64,000 nt of DNA from Betaproteobacteria bacterium (GTDB taxonomy: Bacteria; Pseudomonadota; Gammaproteobacteria; Burkholderiales; Burkholderiaceae_C). Each line of letters begins with the position of its first letter. The stretch's first letter is position 1. The DNA is taken from NCBI GenBank assembly GCA_016704535.1, contig JADIZZ010000006.1, positions 62,001-126,000 of the forward strand, written 5' to 3'. Below, one piece after another: positions 59,914 through 64,000 of this stretch. A program made the translations under genes and the position numbers. A model generated the notes under the pieces. That model was not told the DNA's origin. It was given only the letters and a program-made list of their open reading frames with translations, and did no database searches.

Positions 59914-60837
59914 TCACTTCTTTCGCTTGGCGCGCGGGCGCAACGGCTCGCGCGGGGAAGAGACTGGCGCCGGCTCGGCGCCCTCGTGGTAGGAGTAGAG
60001 ACCGATGCGCAGCCGGCCCTGCGGTGCGGGCTGCAGCGCGGCGTCGGCCTCGACGCGCGCCTCCAACGCCGGCACCAGGGCCTGCAGCAGAGCCTGCCAC
60101 TGTGCGCGCACGGCGGGGCGCACCGAGGCGATCGAGTCGGCCGACAGCCCGTCGGCAAACACCGCCTGCTCGAAGTGCGCGCGGTCGTCGCCATCGATCA
60201 CGTTGGCCACCGCCGCGCGCAGGTGGTCACCGACGTTGTCGCCCAGGAAGGCGAGCTGGCGCGCGACGTCGCCGCGGGCCACGAAACCCTCGCGCGACAG
60301 GCGCACGGTGTCGGCGGCCTCGTCCCACTGGGCCAGGCCCAGGCGGCACAGCTCATCGAGCAGGCTGCGCGGGTGCACGTCGCGGGTCACGGCCTGGGCC
60401 AGAGTCTCGAAACTGGGCGCCACGCCCTGACGCTGCAGCACGGCGGGTTCACCGTCAGCACCACGGTAGGGTGGCTGCGAGCGCCAGTGCGTGAACACCT
60501 CGCTGGCCACCGAACGAGCACGTGGCGTCTCGCCCGCCCGCCGCGCCTGGGTCGCCTGCACCAGACGCGTCACCTCGCGCCGGTTGATGCCGGTGCTGGT
60601 GGCGATGCGGCTGACCTTGCGGTGCTCGGGCAGCCCGGGGTGGGCTCGTGCAGCGGCCTGCACGAAGGCCAGGCGCAGCATTTCTTCCACTTCGGCGTAC
60701 GGCAGGCCACGCGCCACGCCCAGCCGTGCCACCGATGCCATCAGCCCGGCCAGCGCCCCGTGCAGCGCGGGCTGCTCGGGGCCCGTGCCGGGGGGCGGGG
60801 GAGTGTCGTCGCTGGGGTTCATGCAAATGCGGCTCAT
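59914..60837 (-). CDS. DUF6502 family protein
   Basis: The product of about 307 residues has an N-terminal helical domain that looks like a winged-helix/helix-turn-helix (GLPYAEVEEMLRLAFVQAAA, KVSRIATSTGINRREVTRLV) and a second helical part (LARQLAFLGDNVGDHLRAAV-like segment, near residue 200), with a basic C-terminus. No signal peptide: it is cytoplasmic. I assign it to DUF6502, whose function is unknown; a regulatory DNA-binding role is inferred. Start is ATG 60837 or 60822; neither has a good ribosome site. Confidence 0.75.
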   Translation of the reverse strand: MSRICMNPSDDTPPPPGTGPEQPALHGALAGLMASVARLGVARGLPYAEVEEMLRLAFVQAAARAHPGLPEHRKVSRIATSTGINRREVTRLVQATQARRAGETPRARSVASEVFTHWRSQPPYRGADGEPAVLQRQGVAPSFETLAQAVTRDVHPRSLLDELCRLGLAQWDEAADTVRLSREGFVARGDVARQLAFLGDNVGDHLRAAVANVIDGDDRAHFEQAVFADGLSADSIASVRPAVRAQWQALLQALVPALEARVEADAALQPAPQGRLRIGLYSYHEGAEPAPVSSPREPLRPRAKRKK

Positions 60838-60849
60838 GCAATGGCAAGA

Positions 60850-60875
60850 GGCCGCCCGCACTGTAGCGGGCGGCC
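60850..60875 (-). other. Perfect intergenic hairpin between DUF5666 copy 2 and DUF6502
   Basis: GGCCGCCCGC and GCGGGCGGCC pair perfectly (10 base pairs, six-base loop). On the minus strand it is followed by TCTTGCC, so termination would be weak. It lies just before the DUF6502 start and may tune expression within the cluster. Confidence 0.6.
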
Positions 60876-60896
60876 CCGGCGCTCATGCGGCCGTGC

Positions 60897-62114
60897 TCAC
60901 TTGAAGTCGATGCGCCGCGCTTCGAGGCGCGTGCGGTCGGCGGCGAGCACACCCTTCACTTCCACGCGCTTGCCGTTGGCCAGCGTGGCCTCGATGCCGT
61001 CGCGCCATTCCACCGTGCCGCCGTACCAGACGGTGACGCCGCGCAGCGCGAAGGTCTTGTCGGTGGTGTTCAGGTTGCCCAGTTCGCCGCGCAGCTCGAG
61101 CTGGCGGCGGAACTGCACCCGGCGCTCCTCGATCTCGACCTTGGTGGCCACGAGCACGCCACCCACGACCGTGCCCTCGACCTCGACCCGCGCGCCTATC
61201 TCTACGCCCGTGGTGCCGTCGGGGAAACTGGCGTTGGTGGCATCCACTGGCAGGCCGTTGAGGCTGAAGCTGGCCGTGGAGGTGAAGCTGGTGATCACGC
61301 CTTCCAGGTGCGCCTCGCCCGAGCGGTCAGGCAGGCGCAGGCCGCCGCGCAGCGCAATCGCCACCCAGGCGCCATTCACCTGCGTCGTCTGCAGCAGCAC
61401 ACGGACGATCTGGCCGTTGGTGAGCCCCGGCGGCACCGTCGCCGCGGGCAGGCCGGTGTAGGACACGGGCTGGCCGTTGATGGTGAAGGTCTTGGCCGTG
61501 CTGTCGAGATTGGCGATCTGGCCACGCAGCTTGTAGGCCGCGGGCGAGTCCTCGGCCTCGATGCGCGTGGCCACGATGCGGGCGTTCACGGGGTCGAGGA
61601 TGCCGTGGACCTCGACCACCCTGCCCGGCGTCAGCGCCGCGAAGCCGCCGGCCAGCGTTTCGTCGAACAGCGTGCTGGAGGTCACCAGCACCGTCTGCCC
61701 GAGCACCTGCACGGTGGAGGCGGCGGAGTCGACGGTACCCACCGGCCCGACGACTTCGCTGCCCAGGCGTATGCGCAGGGCCAGCGCCGACGCATCGGCG
61801 CGGTTCACCGCCCCGGCATCGATGGCCACCACCATGCCCAGCTTGAGCAGGCTGCGGTCGCGGGCGTTGCCGTCTTCGTCGACACATTCGGCGCGGCTGT
61901 CGTCGAAGCGCACGCCGCCGACGATGACCGAGCCGAAGCCCGTGATGGCGCCCAGTGTGTAGGTGCTGGCGCCGGCAGGGGTGGCAGGGTTGGCACCGGC
62001 CGGCGAGCCGGCGTCGCTGCCCCCGCCGCCACAGGCTGAAAGCAGCGCGGCGGCGGCCAGGCCGGTGGCGGTGAAGAGGGCTTGGCGCCGAGTGGGGTTG
62101 TGCAGGGTGGACAT
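60897..62114 (-). CDS. DUF5666 lipoprotein (copy 2), possible Tat export
   Basis: The 405-residue protein starts TLHNPTRRQALFTATGLAAA and reaches ALLSACGGGG, so it has a twin-arginine-like motif and a lipobox (LSAC, Cys about residue 28). The mature part repeats DUF5666 domains, beginning GAITGFGSVIVGGVRFDDSR, nearly identical to the first domain of copy 1, then LEGVITSFTSTASFSLNGLP and VEVKGVLAADRTRLEARRID at the end. It is the first gene of the DUF5666-DUF6502-DUF5666 series. Confidence 0.85.
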   Translation of the reverse strand: MSTLHNPTRRQALFTATGLAAAALLSACGGGGSDAGSPAGANPATPAGASTYTLGAITGFGSVIVGGVRFDDSRAECVDEDGNARDRSLLKLGMVVAIDAGAVNRADASALALRIRLGSEVVGPVGTVDSAASTVQVLGQTVLVTSSTLFDETLAGGFAALTPGRVVEVHGILDPVNARIVATRIEAEDSPAAYKLRGQIANLDSTAKTFTINGQPVSYTGLPAATVPPGLTNGQIVRVLLQTTQVNGAWVAIALRGGLRLPDRSGEAHLEGVITSFTSTASFSLNGLPVDATNASFPDGTTGVEIGARVEVEGTVVGGVLVATKVEIEERRVQFRRQLELRGELGNLNTTDKTFALRGVTVWYGGTVEWRDGIEATLANGKRVEVKGVLAADRTRLEARRIDFK

Positions 62115-62168
62115 GTGGGACTCCCGGTTGGCGCGGCGACCGAGCTGGACACCGCATGCCTGAAGTCT

Positions 62169-62189
62169 AAATGTGCATCGCGCACATTT
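62169..62189. promoter_or_regulatory. Perfect 8-5-8 palindrome, candidate operator
   Basis: AAATGTGC and GCACATTT flank ATCGC. It lies between the divergent DUF5666 copy 2 and dinB genes, next to a TATAAA (62191-62196). This looks like a dimer-binding operator; the regulator is not known, DUF6502 being one candidate. Confidence 0.6.
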
Positions 62190-62269
62190 GTATAAAGAAT
62201 TGTGTCTGCAAGTGCTCAGATGTCTCATTGGCGGACGGCGTTACGCTCGTGGCGGACTGCCCCCTGCCC

Positions 62270-63403
62270 ATGCCACCACGCCGCTGGATCGCCCACCTCG
62301 ACATGGACGCCTTCTATGCGTCGGTGGAACTGCTGCGCTACCCGGAACTGGCCGGGCAGGCGGTGGTCATCGGCGGTGGCCGGCGCCACCAGCCGGTGCT
62401 GTTGCCCGACGGCACACGCCGGTTCGCCACGCTGGCCGGCTATGCGGGACGCGGCGTCATCACCACCGCCACCTACGCCGCGCGCGACTTCGGCGTGCAC
62501 TCGGGCATGGGCCTGATGAAAGCCGCCGCGCTGGCGCCGCAGGCGGTGCTGCTGCCGGTGGACTTCGAGCAGTACCGCCACTACTCGCGCGAGTTCAAGG
62601 CCGCCGTGGCCGAGGTGGCGCCGGTGATCGAAGACCGCGGCATCGACGAGATCTACATCGACCTCACCGACGTACCCGGCGCCCGGGACGCCGTGGGCCA
62701 CGACCCGCAGGGCGGCGTGCGTGCGGTGGCGCAGGACATCCGCAACAACGTGCGCCGCCGCACGGGGCTGTCGTGCTCGATCGGCGTCACGCCGAACAAG
62801 CTGCTGTCCAAGATCGCCAGCGAGCTGGACAAGCCCGACGGCCTCACTGTGCTGACCCTCGACGACCTGCCCACCCGCATCTGGCCGATGGGCGTGCGCC
62901 GCATCAACGGCATCGGCCCCAAGGCGGCGGCCCGGCTCACGGCGCTGGGCATCCAGACCATCGGCCAGCTCGCGCAACGCGACAAGGCCAGCCTGGTGGT
63001 GCACTTCGGCCGCAGCTACGGGCGCTGGCTGCACGATGCCGCCCACGGCATCGACGACCGACCGGTGGAAACGCGCGGCGAGCCGGTGTCGATGAGCCGC
63101 GAGACCACCTTCGAGCGCGACCTGCACGCCGTGCGCGACCGCGACGAACTCGGCGCCGTCTTCACCCGCCTGGCCGAGCAGGTGGCCACCGACCTGCAGC
63201 GCAAGGGCTACGCCGGCCGCACCATCGGCATCAAGCTGCGCTTCGACGACTTCAAGACCGTGACGCGCGACCTCACGCTGCCACAGCCGGTGGCCGACGC
63301 CGCGGCCATACGCCACGCGGCCGGGCTGTGCCTGAAGCGCGTCGACCTGAAGCGCCGGCTGCGGCTGCTGGGGGTGAGAGCGGCGTCACTGGTGAAGCTG
63401 TAG
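62270..63403 (+). CDS. dinB: DNA polymerase IV (Y family)
   Basis: The 377-residue polymerase has the Y-family motifs WIAHLDMDAFYASVELLRYP, RGIDEIYIDLTDVPGARDAV with the catalytic acidic residues, LSCSIGVTPNKLLSKIASEL, and the helix-hairpin-helix RINGIGPKAAARL. It carries an insertion after GGGRR (about residues 35-50, QPVLLPDGTRRF) compared with E. coli DinB. ATG 62270 gives the usual start. It performs translesion synthesis. Confidence 0.95.
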   Translation: MPPRRWIAHLDMDAFYASVELLRYPELAGQAVVIGGGRRHQPVLLPDGTRRFATLAGYAGRGVITTATYAARDFGVHSGMGLMKAAALAPQAVLLPVDFEQYRHYSREFKAAVAEVAPVIEDRGIDEIYIDLTDVPGARDAVGHDPQGGVRAVAQDIRNNVRRRTGLSCSIGVTPNKLLSKIASELDKPDGLTVLTLDDLPTRIWPMGVRRINGIGPKAAARLTALGIQTIGQLAQRDKASLVVHFGRSYGRWLHDAAHGIDDRPVETRGEPVSMSRETTFERDLHAVRDRDELGAVFTRLAEQVATDLQRKGYAGRTIGIKLRFDDFKTVTRDLTLPQPVADAAAIRHAAGLCLKRVDLKRRLRLLGVRAASLVKL

Positions 63404-63475
63404 GGCCGGCGGCTGCGGCCGATGGCGACAGCGGGCGCAGTGGGTAGCATGCGCAGTTCAGGAGACATCAGCCCC

Positions 63476-64000
63476 ATGACCGTCATCACCACCATCGAAG
63501 ACCTGCGCGTTCTCGCCGAGAAGCGCGTGCCGCGCATGTTCTACGACTACGCCGACAGCGGTTCGTGGACCGAAGGCACCTACCGCGCCAACAGCGCTGA
63601 CTTCCAGAAGATCAAGCTGCGCCAGCGCGTGGCGGTGAACATGGAGAACCGCAGCACGGCCACACGCATGATCGGCGTCGACACGAAGATGCCGGTGGCG
63701 CTGGCGCCGGTGGGCTCGGTCGGCATGCACCACGCCGACGGCGAGATCCACGTGGCGCGGGCGGCCGAGAAGTTCGGCATCCCGTTCACGCTGTCGACGA
63801 TGAGCATCTGCTCCATCGAGGACGTTGCCGAGCACACCAAGGCGCCCTTCTGGTTCCAGCTCTACGTGATGCGCGACCGCCAGTTCGTCGAACGCCTGAT
63901 CGATCGCGCCAAGGCGGCCCGCTGCTCGGCGCTGGTGCTGACGCTGGACCTGCAGATCCTCGGCCAGCGGCACAAGGACCTGAAGAACGGCCTGTCGGTG
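63476..64000 (+). CDS. lldD: FMN-dependent alpha-hydroxy acid dehydrogenase (L-lactate dehydrogenase type), 5' part
   Basis: The window ends after 175 codons. ATG 63476 follows CAGGAGACATCAG. The translation begins TVITTIEDLRVLAEKRVPRM, has FYDYADSGSWTEGTYRANS (FMN-binding N-terminal part), PVALAPVGSVGMHHADGEI, FTLSTMSICSIEDVAEH and FQLYVMRDRQFVERLIDRAK, all from the glycolate oxidase/lactate dehydrogenase family. The catalytic His and Arg lie beyond the edge. LldD is the likely member, but related 2-hydroxyacid oxidases cannot be ruled out. Confidence 0.88.
   Translation, partial: MTVITTIEDLRVLAEKRVPRMFYDYADSGSWTEGTYRANSADFQKIKLRQRVAVNMENRSTATRMIGVDTKMPVALAPVGSVGMHHADGEIHVARAAEKFGIPFTLSTMSICSIEDVAEHTKAPFWFQLYVMRDRQFVERLIDRAKAARCSALVLTLDLQILGQRHKDLKNGLSV

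Noticed and set aside
1..64000. CRISPR arrays, prophage modules, insertion sequences with intact transposase, rRNA genes
   Set aside because: No regularly spaced repeats, phage structural genes, intact transposase or rRNA sequence were seen on reading both strands.

Overview
The window is gene-dense, GC-rich DNA (roughly two thirds G+C by eye) from a betaproteobacterium, most likely of the Rubrivivax/Leptothrix/Ideonella/Roseateles branch of the Burkholderiales. The evidence is the hemC-hemD-hemX-hemY cluster beside ppc, argH with an AlgZ/AlgR-type pair, a ComEA-like exported protein, an orphan ImuC-type polymerase, and short palindromic repeats of the kind I remember from that group. Assignments rest on reading translated protein; no database search was run.

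Layout. 1-7.7 kb: end of a GT9-like glycosyltransferase, a ComEA-like protein, a patatin phospholipase, dnaE, trhO and an alpha/beta hydrolase. 7.7-8.8 kb: repeat-rich spacer with a frameshifted 3' fragment of egtB. 8.9-12.2 kb: two probable protein-glycosylation genes, a GT32-methyltransferase fusion and a frameshifted SPY/OGT-like TPR glycosyltransferase. 12.7-31.5 kb: flagellar cluster with two short flagellins, fliD, fliS, fliT, a YcgR-like PilZ brake, two translationally coupled pseudopilins, fliE (divergent), then fliF-G-H-I-J-K-L-M-N-O-P-Q-R, followed directly by a GT2-TPR glycosyltransferase. Sigma-28-like promoters precede fliC1 and fliD. 32.5-41.1 kb: NAD-binding protein, beta-CASP nuclease, DUF4010 membrane protein, prolyl-4-hydroxylase-like oxygenase, yaaA and dnaE2. 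41.3-42.0 kb: phasin-like protein with a histone-H1-like tail. 42.0-46.1 kb: a decayed island ending at tRNA-Arg(ACG), with a binding-protein remnant, a frameshifted HAF-repeat gene, a broken gene of an uncharacterised family, a Cys-rich exported peptide, an attC-like palindrome followed by a DUF2784 fragment, and a possible glycine-riboswitch remnant. 46.1-53.4 kb: tRNA-Arg, hemY-hemX-hemD-hemC and divergent ppc. 53.4-58.7 kb: a hypothetical gene, AlgR-like regulator, palindromic repeat island, AlgZ-like kinase and divergent argH. 58.7-62.1 kb: DUF5666-DUF6502-DUF5666 cluster. 62.3-64 kb: dinB and the start of an lldD-like FMN dehydrogenase.

How the parts work together. The flagellar genes encode the MS ring, C ring, export gate, ATPase, hook-length control, chaperones, cap and filament; three glycosyltransferase genes at their edges suggest flagellin modification. 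hemC and hemD give uroporphyrinogen III, and hemX/hemY accompany them. The strongest leads are: (i) repeats that begin within five bases after the stop codons of fliE, fliF and fliO, one of which probably supplies the FliP N-terminus; (ii) the DUF5666/DUF6502 cluster under a perfect 8-5-8 palindrome; (iii) the attC-like/DUF2784 structure in the tRNA-linked island; and (iv) the GT32-methyltransferase/OGT pair beside the flagellins.
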